A stretch of 64,000 nt of DNA from Plasmodium relictum (lineage: Eukaryota > Apicomplexa > Aconoidasida > Haemosporida > Plasmodiidae): positions 2,536,758 to 2,600,757 of the forward strand of contig NC_041692.1 of the NCBI RefSeq assembly GCF_900005765.1. Direction: 5' to 3'. Of the stretch, positions 1 through 13,600 are shown one piece after another. The position numbers and the translations under genes are program-made. The notes under the pieces are model-generated. The model was not told the origin of the DNA. It searched no databases and was given only the letters and a program-made list of their open reading frames with translations. Each line of letters begins with the position of its first letter. The first letter of the stretch is position 1.

Positions 1-66
1 AAATTTACATAAATAAATATTACTATTATTTTTATTTCATTATTTATTTTTATAATTTTTGTTTAG

Positions 67-340
67 AGATTGTTATTTTAATGCTTTATTTCTAGTTTTT
101 TCTTTTTTCAAAATTCTTTTATTTTTAAGTAATTTTTCTTTTTTTATTAACTGTTTTATTTTAAGAAATTTAAAAATAACTTCATATATTCAAAGCATAT
201 TAAAAAAAAGTAAAAAAACCTTTTTTTCTTATTATTATATCTCTTTAAATGAGTTAAATAAAAAAAAAAAAAAAAAGATTAATTCAACATTATCCTTAAT
301 ATGGAAGAATACAACTAATATACAATATATTTTTTTTTAA
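67..340 (+). CDS. possible last exon of an unidentified gene running in from the left edge
   Basis: An open frame of about 90 codons follows a plausible splice acceptor (pyrimidine-rich stretch ending in TTTAG at 61-66) and closes at 338-340. It is rich in Phe, Ile and Leu with a Lys run near residue 70, so it is low complexity and could be chance in such AT-rich DNA. No upstream exon is visible because the window starts here. It would run tail-to-tail with the TrpRS gene. I do not recognise the product. Confidence 0.2.
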
Positions 341-447
341 TAAAATTTTATATATTTAACTTTTTTTTGAATTCCTAAAGGAAAGAAAAATATATACATA
401 TAATGTATATTTAATTTTTTAAAGTACTTAAAAGATTCTTTTTTTTT

Positions 448-2260
448 TTAATTTTTTTTAATATTTACCTTAAAAGTTTCATTTGCTCTTATTGAAAGAC
501 TTCTTTTCCCCATTTTTAAAATATTATTTACTAAATTATCTTTTGAAAGCAGGATATTATAATAATATTTTGATGTTAAAAAATGATCGTAAATCAGTAA
601 AGATAATTCATTTTTAAAATTATAATAATTATTATTATAAGAAGACAATATATTATTAATTACTTTTTCATTAAAATTTGGGTTTATGTTATTTTTCTTG
701 AAATAAATATCGTCTTCATTAATTATTTTTAAATTGTTTTTTATGCCATCTTTTAAATTATTTGAATATTTAATATCATCATTTGTATTTTTCGGGTTAT
801 GAAAAACATTATAAAAGGATTTACTCCCTTCTGGAATTTGCTTTCTCTTATTTAAAAATATTTTTTTAAAGGAATAAAATGTTTTATGATTTGTTTTTAT
901 ACTTTCACTGTTTTTAATTTTATAATAATAAAAAAAAATAAATATATTAATGAGGTTATTTATTTCTTTTCTATCTGTTTCTCCATACTTTAAATCATTG
1001 AAATTATCTGTTTTGCTTCTTTTAATTTTCCTTTCTATTAGATCTTTTTCATCAAATAGATAAATAATCTTATAAAAGTCCAGGTTGTCTGATAAATCAT
1101 TTTTACTCATTTTGTTGTGACCATCTAAATTCATTATTTCTACATTAAATTTAGATGAATATATTTTTGGCATTTTTGTAATATAAGGAAAATAGTTATT
1201 CATTTTTTTACATATTTTTTTGATTATTTCCAAATTTTTCTTTTGATCTAATCCTATTATTAAATAGTTTGGTTTATAAAGTAAAATATCCGACAACATT
1301 AAGTTAGGATAAGAAAGTAATGAAAAAGATTTACTATACCCGCATGTTTTTATATGCACATGTGAACTCAATAAATTAATGGATGTAAAAGAATTTATTA
1401 AATAATATAAAGATGTGTGAACTTGAATATCTGACTGCTTTAAAATATAGAAAAAATGCTTTTGGTATATGCTTTTTTCATAATACTTTTCATCATTATA
1501 ATCTATATATTCCTCGGAATTTTTATATAGATTAGTACTTTCACTATATTTAATATCCTTTAAATTATGAGTATTATTTATATTTAAATTATTGATTTCC
1601 TTTTCATTATCCAAGAAGGAAAAAGATATATTTGAGTCGTTTGAAGACAACAAATTATTGATATTCGTATCTAAATCATATTTAAATAATTTTAATATTT
1701 TTTCTAATTTAATGTTATTAATGTAAATATCTACGTATTTTTTTTTCTTAATATACATATCTATTATTAAAGAAATAATAACTTTTACAGAATTCAAAAC
1801 ATTTTTTTTTAGTGAAAATATGTTGTTTATGTTTGTTAAGCAATGAAGATCAGCTATTAATATTATTTTATTCAGCTTTATAACTTTCTCCTTTCTTTTA
1901 CCTATAATTTTTTTTTTTCTTTTAGCTTCTAAATTTATTAAAGGGTGTAGACATCCTATATAATTCCCTAAATGAATATTACCACTTGGCTAAATAAATT
2001 TAAAAAAAAAAAAAATAATAAATAATTATCATTATTATTATTTGTTAAATATAAATCCGCATTTTTACCTTTATTCCAGTTAGAAATGTGCAATTATTTT
2101 TTAGTTGAAAATTAATTTTTTTTTTATATATTTTGGTTACTCTAAAGAGATAAAAAACAATACCTTTAAATTTTCTTACTTTAATATTTTTACAAAAATA
2201 AATCTGAATAAATAAGAGAAAAGATAAAATTATGATATGTTCCTTCTTCATTATATTCAT
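448..2260 (-). CDS. tryptophanyl-tRNA synthetase, bacterial type, probably apicoplast-targeted (two exons)
   Basis: Class I aminoacyl-tRNA synthetase that charges tRNA-Trp, read here as the organellar (apicoplast) enzyme. Exons are 2069-2260 and 448-1989, joined in phase 0 across an intron with donor AAG|GTAAAA and acceptor TTTAG; product about 577 residues. Exon 1 starts with a hydrophobic segment (about residues 9-22) followed by a Lys-rich stretch, as in bipartite apicoplast leaders, and ends in FLTGIK. Exon 2 opens with PSGNIHLGNYIG, the HIGH-type ATP-binding signature (about residues 65-76). ADLHCLT, then DILLYKPNYLIIGLDQKKNL, then KMSK at about 357-360 complete the TrpRS pattern. Asn/Lys-rich insertions explain the excess length over bacterial enzymes (about 330 residues). 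The gene is next to RON3 and chitinase as on P. falciparum chromosome 12 (recalled, PF3D7_1251700). Compartment is inferred from the leader and the bacterial-type motifs. Confidence 0.92.
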
Positions 2261-3086
2261 CTATTATTTCCCAAAAAATTAACGAAAGTAAAATAAATCC
2301 ATTTTTTTTTAATAAAAATACAATAAATAACTGAAAATATACATATATATAATGCTTAGAAGGAAAAAAATATTTTGTTTAGATTATTGTTACAAAATTC
2401 TTTACAATATCAATTACTGAATTTTTGGTAATTTTTTGAAAAGGAGTAATATGAAAAAATACAAGATAGAAAATATCTACATTTTTTTTCAGTATATTCT
2501 ATATTAAAGTAATAAATTTAAAACATGATTTTGTAAGAATAAAAAATTTTTATCTTTTGAAAAGTTGTGAAATTTAATATTAAAAAGAATATATATAAGT
2601 AGTAATAAAATTAAGATAATTATTTAATAAAAATAATAAAAATTGAATCACTAAAATTTTTCAATTCTTTAATATGTGTTTTTTTTTTTTTTTTTTTAAA
2701 TCAAGAATTATTAGTGTTTATTTATTTACAAAAAAAAAAAGAGAAAACTGAGTTTAAGTGGGGAATGAGAAAAATAATGTATATATTACAAAAAAATTAA
2801 AATGCTTTTTTTTACAAGTATATAATTAAGTTCTTAAATAATATTTAAAAAAAAATAAACATATTTTAGTTAAGTAAAAACGAGAGAAAAAAAAAAAAAA
2901 TACAAATTTTATATCCTATTAGTTGATCAAATAAAAATATTAACTATATATATAAAATAAAAAACATTTATATATTATAATGGAAAAGGTATGAACATAT
3001 TAATAGTATAAAAACCATTATTTAAAAATGTAATATAATTGTAATATAAAAATTAAAAATATAATCCAATTATTACAAAATATCTT
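2261..3086. other. intergenic, between two minus-strand genes
   Basis: About 0.8 kb of AT-rich sequence with several poly-A and poly-T runs. It should hold the TrpRS 5' region and the 3' region of the 3087-4976 gene. No gene or clear regulatory motif seen. Confidence 0.5.
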
Positions 3087-4976
3087 TTAAATATCAAATA
3101 TATCTTCCAATGAATATTTTTGATAGTTCATAAATTTATTCATATTACTATTGTTTTTTTTAATTTTATCATTTATTTGTTTGATTATAACTTTTCTCTG
3201 ATATAATTTATCGTTTAAATTAGTTTGTAGAGAGTCTTCACTTTTATTAAAATTTATATTTTCTTTTATTTCATCAGTTTTTTCTTTTATATGATTTTCT
3301 GATTCAAAAATTTTTTTTTCTGCTTTTTTTTCGCTTCCCAAATTATTATCGTAATTTCTAAGATTTTCTATTTTTTTAGTATCAATTGGTATATCTTCAT
3401 TCTTTGCATTAATGTTATCATTTTTTGATATAGTTATATTGTTATTAACTGTCAAAACTTCTTGACTGCTATTTTTTTTTTTATCTGTAATTTGATCTAC
3501 TAACTTTTGGTTATATAAGTTAGTTAGACAAATATTAATTATATCAGGATTATAAATCATACTGATGTTTTTTTTTTTTTTTCTTTCATTATCATTTGAT
3601 TTTTTTATATTTGAATTTTCCTTATGTTTTTCTTTTATATTATTATCATTAATTATGCTTGAATTTGTAGTTAATTTTTCAAATTTATCATTAAATGTTT
3701 TTTCATTAATAATACTATTTTTTTCATTTGAATTATTGATTCTATTTTTTATTTTATTATTATCGTCTGGAATAAAATTATATAAATCTTCTATTTTTTG
3801 ATATTCTTTGTAATTGAATTCATCTTTGCTTTTAGTTTTTATCATTTCTACCTCTTGTAAAAATTCATTTTTTAAAGCATATATATGAGAATCATATATT
3901 ACATGATCAATGAAAGTTAAAAATGATAAAGAAAGGATATTAATTAATTTATTATCAATATCTATAGGTGCAGATTTTTGTAAATTTTCTGTTATATTTT
4001 TGATATAATTATTCAAAATATTTATTTCTTCAGTTGCATCATTTTTTGAATCAAGATAATATTCTGATTCTAAAAAATTAGAGTTTTTTGTGTTTAAAAA
4101 TTTTTTATAAAAATCTAAAGGAACATCTGACTGACATATGTTTTCATAGAAATCCTCAAATGAATCATATGAGCTATTTTCTTCACTTTCATCTAATGAT
4201 TTTTCGCTTTTACTTGAATAAAAAATATCTATTTTAATAGAATCGTTTTTATTTTTAATATCTTTTTTATGTTCTTCAGAATTTTCAACAACTTTATCAT
4301 TTGGATATCCTATTTCCTTCTCTGGGATTTTATTACATATTTTAATGGATTCTGTTGAATTTTTAATGTTTTCTTTTTCATTTTCATTGATTAAAATAAT
4401 TTTATCATTATCAACTTTTGTTCTCTCTTTATAATTATTTATTATACTTTGATTATTTTTAAAAGGAAGGTCTTTTTCATAATCTAATAATAATGCTTTT
4501 TTTAAGAAATCATTTTTAGCATTTTGTTCTTTTATCAGATCATTATTGCTTATAATGTGTTTTTGCTCATCTATCAAAGTTGAATTTTCATCACTATTCA
4601 TAATTTTGTTTTTCGTCATATCTTCGAAATTATAATTTTTATCATAGAATTTAATATTCTTACTGTTAACATATTTACTACATTTTATATCATAATTATT
4701 CATGTTTTTCATTTCATCAAATTTAATTCTATCAAATTCTTTATTATTATTACAATGTATTTTATTGCTCTTTGCCAAGTTTTTTTCATCTAATTGATGC
4801 TTTTTAGCTTCATTTATAGAGTTAACATAATCGAAATTTTTTTCTTCATTTTTTTTCCCATTTCTGCATATTATTTCAGGTATATTTATAATATTATTTA
4901 TAAAATTATCATTCTCAGATGGATTGCTTTTATTTATCAATTTATTTTCATTTTTATTGATAGATATTTCATTCAT
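3087..4976 (-). CDS. conserved-type Plasmodium protein of unknown function, Asn/Lys-rich
   Basis: A single uninterrupted exon of 629 residues beginning MNEISINKNEN and ending SLEDIFDI. Most of the chain is low-complexity Asn, Lys, Glu, Asp and Ser typical of Plasmodium disordered proteins. An acidic/Ser patch lies at about residues 255-275. The best candidate folded part is the more hydrophobic stretch around residues 345-380, with LINILSLSFLTFIDH followed by an acidic helix-like segment. The basic C-terminal 40 residues (QRKVIIKQINDKIKK and on) may form a helix. No signal peptide or membrane segment is visible. I do not recognise a family. Position between TrpRS and RON3 suggests a syntenic conserved gene. 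The start ATG is the first in frame after upstream stops. Confidence 0.8.
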   Translation of the reverse strand: MNEISINKNENKLINKSNPSENDNFINNIINIPEIICRNGKKNEEKNFDYVNSINEAKKHQLDEKNLAKSNKIHCNNNKEFDRIKFDEMKNMNNYDIKCSKYVNSKNIKFYDKNYNFEDMTKNKIMNSDENSTLIDEQKHIISNNDLIKEQNAKNDFLKKALLLDYEKDLPFKNNQSIINNYKERTKVDNDKIILINENEKENIKNSTESIKICNKIPEKEIGYPNDKVVENSEEHKKDIKNKNDSIKIDIFYSSKSEKSLDESEENSSYDSFEDFYENICQSDVPLDFYKKFLNTKNSNFLESEYYLDSKNDATEEINILNNYIKNITENLQKSAPIDIDNKLINILSLSFLTFIDHVIYDSHIYALKNEFLQEVEMIKTKSKDEFNYKEYQKIEDLYNFIPDDNNKIKNRINNSNEKNSIINEKTFNDKFEKLTTNSSIINDNNIKEKHKENSNIKKSNDNERKKKKNISMIYNPDIINICLTNLYNQKLVDQITDKKKNSSQEVLTVNNNITISKNDNINAKNEDIPIDTKKIENLRNYDNNLGSEKKAEKKIFESENHIKEKTDEIKENINFNKSEDSLQTNLNDKLYQRKVIIKQINDKIKKNNSNMNKFMNYQKYSLEDIFDI

Positions 4977-7900
4977 TCTATAATGAAATATATATATTTT
5001 TTTTTTGTTTTGTTTTGTTTTATTTTAAATATATAAAAAGGTTATAATTAATCAATTAAATTAATCAGAAAAATATTAAAATAATAAAAAAAAACTGCAA
5101 AATGACAAAAAAAATTTTGGTTATATAATTTTAAATGTACATATAAAATGAGCTTTTAATTTTTTTTTTAATACACACAAAAAAATTTTATTAATTCAAA
5201 CTTTATGAAATCATATTTTAATTATATGAAAAAATATATTTTAAATTATGATATAAAATCCTTAATAAAAATTTTTAAGTAATAATATATATGTATATTT
5301 TTTTTATTTTTATATTTATAAATTATAAATAGTATTTTTACATATATTGTTAAAATTATTATATAATGTATTCTATTAAAAAAAATTTTAAAGAAATGTT
5401 TTGAGTTCATAAAAAATGAAGAAATTAAAATTATATTGAATTTTGTTTAATATATGATTTAATTAACTTATCTGATGGAAACATAAAAAAAAATTCAGTT
5501 TTTTTTAAGTCAGTTTTTTTTTATGGTGAACAAAATTTTAAAAAAACAACATTATGATAACATGAAGCCATTTCCTCTTTTTTTTAGATAAAATATAAAT
5601 AAAGATATAATTTTAAATAAGAAAAAGAAAAAAAAAAAAATCATAAATTGTGAAATATGAAAATTATGTATAAAATTTTTAGGTTATAAATTTCGAAATA
5701 TGTGGAAATATTTTTAAAAAATTAATTTTAAACTGCTTAGAAAAAATGAAGAAAATTTAGAATTTAAAAGATATATTGTAGAAATTATGCAAAAACAAAT
5801 TTTTAATTAGAAAAAAGAGATCAATCTTAAATTCACTGAAAAATGTAAGATTGATATATGTGGATGATGTATATGAAATTACTAAAAAATTTTAAATGAA
5901 AAAAAATTAAAACAAAACGCAATTGTACTACTAAAGAAAAAAAGTAAAAAGGACATAAATATTTACATTATCAAAACTAACAAACATTATGTTAATATAT
6001 ACTTGAAAATAATTCTCTAAATATAACACTTAATTCAAAATATTTCTAAGATGATATTTTTCTAATTAAAAGAAATAAAAAATAGTAACTCGTATTAAAA
6101 AAAAAAGTTGTTAATTATATAACGAAGCACGGAAAAGATTAATTTTTAGTATTTAGAATAATAATTAAAAAAAAAAAAAAAATTAACAAAGTTGTTAACA
6201 TAGATATAATATTTTAAATGTGATATCAATGATTAAAGAAATAAGGAAAATCAAAAAGTTAGGAAACTTTTAAGTGATAATAAAAGTAAAATAAATTATT
6301 ATAATTAAAAGAAAAAACATTTTATGAAAAAGAGGAAAGTGCTATTTAATTAAATAATGTATGTTTATCATAATAAATTTTATGATATAATTAAATATAT
6401 AGAATATTTATAATAACTTGAGATAATATTTTTAGAAAAAGGAATTTTAGTTAGTATTTTATTTTTTATTATTACTTTTTTTTTTATTGCACATTCTTTA
6501 ATTTAGAAAAATATAATTGTTCTTTATAGATGATAAAAAAATGTTCAATCTGTTTGCCCACTAAATATGTAATTATTAAGTTATATATTAATTGATTCTC
6601 AATTTGTATTTTCAATTTATTATATACAAATTTATTATTTATGACTACATTAGTGATTTTTCCTTTTTTATATAATACATTATTTTATATTTGCATATTT
6701 TTATCGAGACATATTTGTTTTTATTTTATCTTTCATATTTACTTTAATATTTATAAACTTTTTTTTTAAATAAGTTTAAATAAGATTATTACCTTTTTAT
6801 TCTGTAAAAATTATATTTTTCATTGTTCATTTATTATTTTACTTTTTCTTTTATGCAAAATATTATGCTCTAAAACGCATTTTTGATAATTCCAAATTAT
6901 CTAGAATAAAAACTTTATTTTTGATTTTATCAACAAGAATTTAATAAAGTGATATTTCTTTTTTTCTTATTTTATTTTAAAAAAGTATATAAAATTGATA
7001 ATTATCAGTTTTCCTTGTAACTTATCTGGTGATTATTTCTTTTTTTTTTAATTTTTTATATTAATAAAAAAAAGTTCTCATTAAATCTTTCTTTAGAAAA
7101 ACTATGTATATTTATTTAGTTATTAGACAAATTTTTTTTTTTTTAAATTAACGAATGTTAAAAAATATAACATTAAACTTGTAAGAATTATCTATTTCAT
7201 TCAAATAAAAATGTATGAGGTAAAGAAATACAAAGCATTAGTAATGTCTCATAAGGTATATGAATAATTAAAAAGATTATATCAAAAAATAAAATAGAAA
7301 AAAAAAGATGATTAAAGTCTCACTTAAATAACATTTTCATTTTAAGAAATATAAATTTTTTAAAATTTACTATTTTTATTGTTATGTAATATATAACAAC
7401 TACAATCTATCATTCTTTTTATATACAAAATACTAAAATTAATTTCATTTTTTTTAATAGTTTGTATATAATTTTTTTATTTAAAATATGAAAATATTAA
7501 AAACTATATATATATATACATATAATTCAGTTAAAAAAAAAAAAAAATACAAAAGATATCCTTCACAATTATATCTATGAAAAAAATATTTTAGGGTTAA
7601 AATGATGTAAGAAAAAAATATATAACACGCTATTCTCAGTAAAGCTATTTAAAATTCTATTAAAAATGGCATTATTAAGTTTTTAAATAGTCCTGTTCTT
7701 TAATATATATAGAATTCAATGTCTTATAAACAAATTAAATATATGTTAAAGTTTATCCTAATATTTCTCTATATATACTCAACACATAATTATATAAAAT
7801 ATTAATATCATAACATCATATTATCATAGTTTTTAAGTATTATACTTGAAGAATTATTAAATAAATATATATAATAGAAATAAGTTTTAATATAAACAAG

Positions 7901-8227
7901 AAAAAGTTAATCGTTTGACGGAATACAAAAAATTAAAGATACTACAAGATACCTACTAGTTTATAAAAAGTATTCAAATAGGAAAAGAATTTCATTCAGA
8001 AGTTATAAATTTTTTTTTTTAATAATATTTTTTGTATAATTAAATAATTTGTTTTATATCTCAAGTATAACTGAATTCAAAAAAAATTATCGCAAAGTGT
8101 ATTGGAATCGATAACTTTGGCTTTTTTTTTGAGAATAACTTCTGCATATATAAAAAAATTGAAGTTCTATTTAAATCATATTATAATTTATATATAATAT
8201 TCAAGCACGGAAACAAAAGCATTATAA
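4977..8227. other. long intergenic region, no gene seen
   Basis: About 3.2 kb of AT-rich sequence upstream of the 3087-4976 gene. The part around 5650-5950 is slightly less monotonous, but every frame there is quickly closed. No tRNA, repeat family member or convincing exon was found. Confidence 0.5.
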
Positions 8228-8300
8228 GCGGGCATGGTCTAGTGGCTATGACGCCTGCCTAACACGCAGGAGATCCCGAGTTCGATCCTCGGTGCCCGTA
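8228..8300 (+). tRNA. tRNA-Val (anticodon AAC)
   Basis: A complete 73-nt cloverleaf. The acceptor GCGGGCA pairs with TGCCCGT (one G-U). The D arm contains GTCTAGTGGCTATGAC. The anticodon stem CCTGC/GCAGG encloses CTAACAC, giving anticodon AAC. The T arm CCGAG/CTCGG encloses TTCGATC. The discriminator is A, no CCA is encoded, and a T-run follows as a likely Pol III terminator. It stands out as a GC-rich island. Confidence 0.96.
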
Positions 8301-9216
8301 ATTTTATATATATATAAATAATATAAAATTTTCTTATGTCAATTTTAAGGAATATTTAAAAAAAAAGATGTAATTTTTTTAGCTTACATTATAATCATGG
8401 AATTTTAATTTTCTCAAAAATATTAATGAAAAGATATATTATAATTTTTTTTTTTTGAATCATAAACTACAAAAATATATATTAAACATTTATAAGCCAC
8501 TAATATATTGTATTGATAAAAATTTTAAATATTAATAAAAAATTATTCCTATATTTAATTTTAAATACCTAATATATAAAATGTATTTTAAATATATATA
8601 TATAAAGAAGAAATATATTCAAAAAGTAGAAAAAGTTTATCTTAGTGCTGCATTTTTTTCATTTTTTTTGAATATACAATTATACCTATTAAAAAATTAA
8701 TAATTTTAAGTTTCATAAGAGTTTTGAGAAAAATTTATAAAAAAAGAGAATAATTAAATTTTTTTGTCGTTACTAATATATTATACTTGAATTTTCATAT
8801 TATAAGAGATGACAAAAAGTAAAAAATTTAATAGAATGGAATAAAAAAGAAATATATTTTTTTATTGTAATTATTTACACATAATTTTATATTTTACTTT
8901 TTAATAATTTGTTTTTTTTAGATTTATTTCTTGGTATAGTATTTTTTAAAAAAAATTCAGAAAAAATATTTAATATTGTTAAAATTAAAAAATATGAGTA
9001 TAATTAGAAAAATACTGAGTAATGAATCACTCATAAATTATTAGGGAAATGAATCTGCCATAAAAAGATTGCACATTTAAAAATATTTTAATACCTTTAT
9101 GGCCTAAAGTAATTTTCATAATACATTTTTATATTTCTAAATTATAAAGCGTAAAATAAAACAGAATGGTATTATTGCTAAAATATTTTAAAAATCATAA
9201 TGCACTTTTATAGAAA
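8301..9216. other. intergenic between two tRNA genes
   Basis: About 0.9 kb of AT-rich sequence with no gene recognised. It separates tRNA-Val from the oppositely oriented tRNA-Gln. Confidence 0.5.
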
Positions 9217-9288
9217 AGGTCTCGCCGGGACTCGAACCCGGGTTGGAGGATTCAAAGTCCTCAGTGCTAACCACTACACTACGAAACC
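9217..9288 (-). tRNA. tRNA-Gln (anticodon TTG)
   Basis: A complete cloverleaf on the minus strand. The acceptor GGTTTCG pairs with CGAGACC. The D arm is TAGTGTAGTGGTTAGCAC. The anticodon stem GAGGA/TCCTC encloses CTTTGAA, giving anticodon TTG. The T arm CCGGG/CCCGG encloses TTCGAGT. There is no intron and no encoded CCA, and a short T-run follows the 3' end. Convergent with tRNA-Val. Confidence 0.96.
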
Positions 9289-10645
9289 ATACGTAGTGCC
9301 TTATCTTAAAACATTTTTATTTTTAAATATTTAAATTTATAAAAATATTTAACTTGAAATAATTTTATTTTTAATGTAAACTTCTTTTATTAGTATTAAT
9401 ATTTGCAAAAATTTTAAAACTTTTACTAAAAAAATAAAAATTTATTATTAATCATTTTATTTCTAAATTAATACATATTAGATATTAAATTTCTGAAAGA
9501 AAATTAATTTTAAGAAAAATTACATAAAATTAAGATTATAAATTCTTAATAATTAATTTGTGGTATCCTTTTAATATGTTTTTTATATGTAATGCTTTTT
9601 TTTCATTGTAATCAAAGAAAGAGATACATATAAAAGATATTTCAAATTCAACATTTTTTTTTATTCCCTGTAATGATATTAATAATACTTATAGGATGTT
9701 CTTATAAAAAAAAATCAGTGTTCTTTAATTTCCTTATTTCATTAAAGATTTTTTTCATTTTTCATTATATGTACTAAGATAAAAGATTATTTTTTACAAA
9801 ATGCTTTTTATATGATGTAGAAATCTCATTTTTTTTATTTTTTTATTTTTTATGTCAATTAAAGAAAGTAATAAAATGAAATTCACTAGTTTATATTTTT
9901 TTTATTTTAGCAAATTCCTTATGATTTTCAAAGAGCAAAATTAGACAACATTCTATTATAATATAAAAAAATTACATTTTAAATAAATTTAAAAAATGCC
10001 TAAATATATTATTGTTTTTGTATTTTTTTCTAAATATGCTCAAATAATTTACATAACCACATTATAGATTTACAATTTAATAAAATATACATTAAATAAT
10101 GAAGAATTTCGCAATAATGCCTGATACTATAAATGAGTATTATCTCAAAATTCATATATTATTTTATGAAAAAATAGTTTTATTTTTATTATATATACTT
10201 TTTTAATTCTATTTTTCCTCTTTATCTTTTATGATATTCTATACTATTATTTATTGTTTTTATTCATGTAAAAACTTTAAAATAAATTAAAAAATGAGTT
10301 GAATAAAAAATTTTATATAAAAATATATATTAATATTTAAATAGTCATCTTAAATATTAAAAATTTTTATATTTTTTTGAAAATCTAAAAAAAAAAATTT
10401 GGAAGAACAAAAAAAAAAAGAAAATTTTTCATATGTATATTGTAGTTTTGCAAAAAAAATTTATCGTTTATAGTTAAGTATTTCTAAAATAAATAAAATA
10501 GGCATAATTACATTAATATTATGCTTATAATAAAAATAAACATTAATTAATATAAGTTTGTGTAATATATTTAAAACATATTGGAAATATTTTAATACTG
10601 TTCGAATATATTAAATAGCTTAATTATGTTAATTGTAACCTTAAT
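9289..10645. other. intergenic 3' of RON3
   Basis: About 1.35 kb of AT-rich sequence between the RON3 stop codon and tRNA-Gln. No gene seen. Confidence 0.5.
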
Positions 10646-13600
10646 TCAAGGAATATACACATTATTTTTACTAAGAGTCTTTCGAAAATAGGAAAATCTA
10701 TACTTATGTGAAAAAATCCTAAGAGACCTTTTAATTCTATATTTTTTACTAATTAGCATATAACCAATATTCATGTATATGTGTCTTATATTGAATAAAT
10801 TGAACATATCATGTGGCAATTCTAAGTTTGATCCAAATTCTATTAAACTAAGTATAAATTCTCTATGTGATAACTGGGGATTGTAAACTGAAGTCCCCAA
10901 ATTAATTTGTCTTCTCGAACTTTTCTTTTTTCTATTTGGAATAAAATATGTATTATATGCATATCGAAAAGCATCCCGTAAAGCATTATTGTCAGAAATA
11001 AAATGAGAGTAATTTCCAATAATTTCTTCATTATTTAATGAACTTGTGACACGGCGATTGTAGTGATCAATTATAAAACTATTAAACAGGTTATCAAAGC
11101 ATTTTATGTTTCTACATGTAAATGATTTTGTGAACAAATCATGTAATTGTTCAATTTCTTCTTCATCAAGTAGATCTTTAAATTCTTCCAAATATGAAAA
11201 GAAATTCACTATTTTATTTTTTACAATATTATCTTTATTTAATTTCATTAATATTCTCCTTATATAGAAATAATAACCTTCATTTATAATATTTAAAACA
11301 TAATTCAACTCGTTTTTATTTAATCTTTTTATGGGTGGATAAATTAAATATTGATTAAATAGGCGAATTTCAATTACTTTATATAAATCAATTATAGTGG
11401 CTTGGGGACCTCTATATTCTTTTTCATTATTTGATTTTATTTTTTGTACTTCCTTGTTTAGGTCTATTAACATTTTATGTATAAATGGATTCAAACTTTG
11501 CATCATATTATTATCAACTTTTTTACTCATTTCTTCTATTCCCTTTTTTATAATTGAATCAGTACTAATTACAGAAAAATTGTTCATTGAAATTAAGGTT
11601 TGAACTAGCTTCATTACCCTATCAAAATTCCTAAAAATACCATTATCAGGAACATATATATTATATGGTCTATTAAAAAAACCATAATTTTTATTAACAA
11701 TTTTTCTATTTTTTCTTCTTAGCATTATAGTATTAAATGACAAACTTTTATTTTTTGGTGCTTGAAGAAAAATAATACTTTTATTTTCCACATTCTTTAA
11801 TTTGTGCTCATTTTGAATATTTTTATTATGTTTTATTTCTAAATGTGAAAAGGGGCCTTTTTTAGTAAATGGCAGATCTTTTGGAGATTTTTTATTTTCT
11901 TCTTTTAATGTGTCTGTAGAATTACCCGTGTTATTCATATCATTCAATGCTTCCATCACAGCATTTAGGTTTCTCATATGATAAGTTTCCTCATCTTCTT
12001 TTGTATCTGATTCCGATTCTATCTTCTCTGATAGATCCTTTGTTGAATCATCTGACATTACAAAATTAGTGGGATTCTCTTCCGAATTTTCTCCTGCAGA
12101 TGTAGATGCATCTGAATCTATATCATTAGAAATTTTTACTTTATTTGAATCTGAAAATAGGTTACTTAAAATATATTCTTCATCGTCTTTAATTTCTTGC
12201 CCTTGGCTTGACTGAGGTTTTAAATCTTCTTCTTTTATCAAACCCACTTTGCTAATGGTTTCAATCTTTGGCTTTCCAGGATTTAAAACAATCCAATAAT
12301 ATAAGTTAGTGGGATAATTAACAAAAGAACATTTCACTTTATTATAATATTCACCAATTATTGATTTTCCAACTATTGTAAATTGATCTAAAATGTTTTC
12401 CATATAAATATGTGGCGTTGTAGCATTATTTGTAAAACTCAAAAGCATATTATCTCCGTTTCTTGTCAATGAAAAATTTTGGAATGGAATAGATGGTATA
12501 TTTGTTTCATCTAAAAACTTTTCTAAATATAAATAATTTTGAATTGATTCATTTAACTCTCCTATATCATCAAATGAAATATTTTGAGAATAGTTTCTAG
12601 AACCACTAAGATACATATTTCTCTGTGGAGGAATACCACTATTATTAGTATTATCCCTTCCTTCATAAATTAAATCTATATTTTCTATATCTAGATTTTC
12701 GTAAAATAAATGAAGAATTAAATAATCTTTGTAGAAATTAGGAAGATTACTTTTAGTGATGTCTTCGTAATGACTTAATTTTGCTTCATCATTTAATAGA
12801 ACTTTATAATTCTTAATATTATCTCCAGAACTACATTGAATATAAAAATTATAAGGATCTATATGATGTTTCTTAAAATCATGTTTTGCTATTAACTCTT
12901 CCATAAATTTTTTGAAGTTTTCAAATTCTTGAATTGAATTCAAAATAAAATTTAAGTAATTTCTACTACACAAAAAAATAGAAGAAGCGTTTATTGAATA
13001 ATTTAAATCTCCTGTTATTACATAAAATTTTATAAAATTATAAAGGTTTCTCAAAAATAAATGATTAGTAAGATTCATGTCTGTTAAAAGTTTTATAAAT
13101 CCAATTAACTGAGTTAAATACTCCTCTAATCTTTGATTTAGCCTTAATTCATTTAAGATGTAATCTTTTTTATCGTCATAATTTTTTTCTAAGTCCTTTT
13201 TATTTATTTTTAAATTATGTAAATCTATTTTTAACTTTCTTTTAATTATGAAATTTAAATTTTCAAATATTCTCAATAGTAAGTGTTCGTTATTTTTTGA
13301 CGTATTAGGAGCTAATTTATAATTATTTATGATTTCCCTTATACTTTCCTTGTTTTTAGTATATCTTAGAAGAGGATTTCTAAATTTATGAAAAACATTT
13401 GAAAAAATTAAAATATCTTCAAATTTAATATATGCACTCGGATAATATTCATTAACCATTTCAGAAACTTCCATAATTTCAAAAAATCTTGTAGGTCTTA
13501 ATATATTTATAAATCTTTTTCCTTTTATTCGTTTTCCTACTGCTAACAATATTCGTCTTCTCATGCCTACAAAAAGTCTTTGCACCTTCAACAGTTTGAG

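Noticed and set aside
5845-5890. A YVDD-like tetrad (IYVDDVYE) in the plus strand, reminiscent of a reverse transcriptase box
   Set aside because: No neighbouring RT motifs in any frame, no LTR or gag nearby, and the frame closes within 15 codons; chance.
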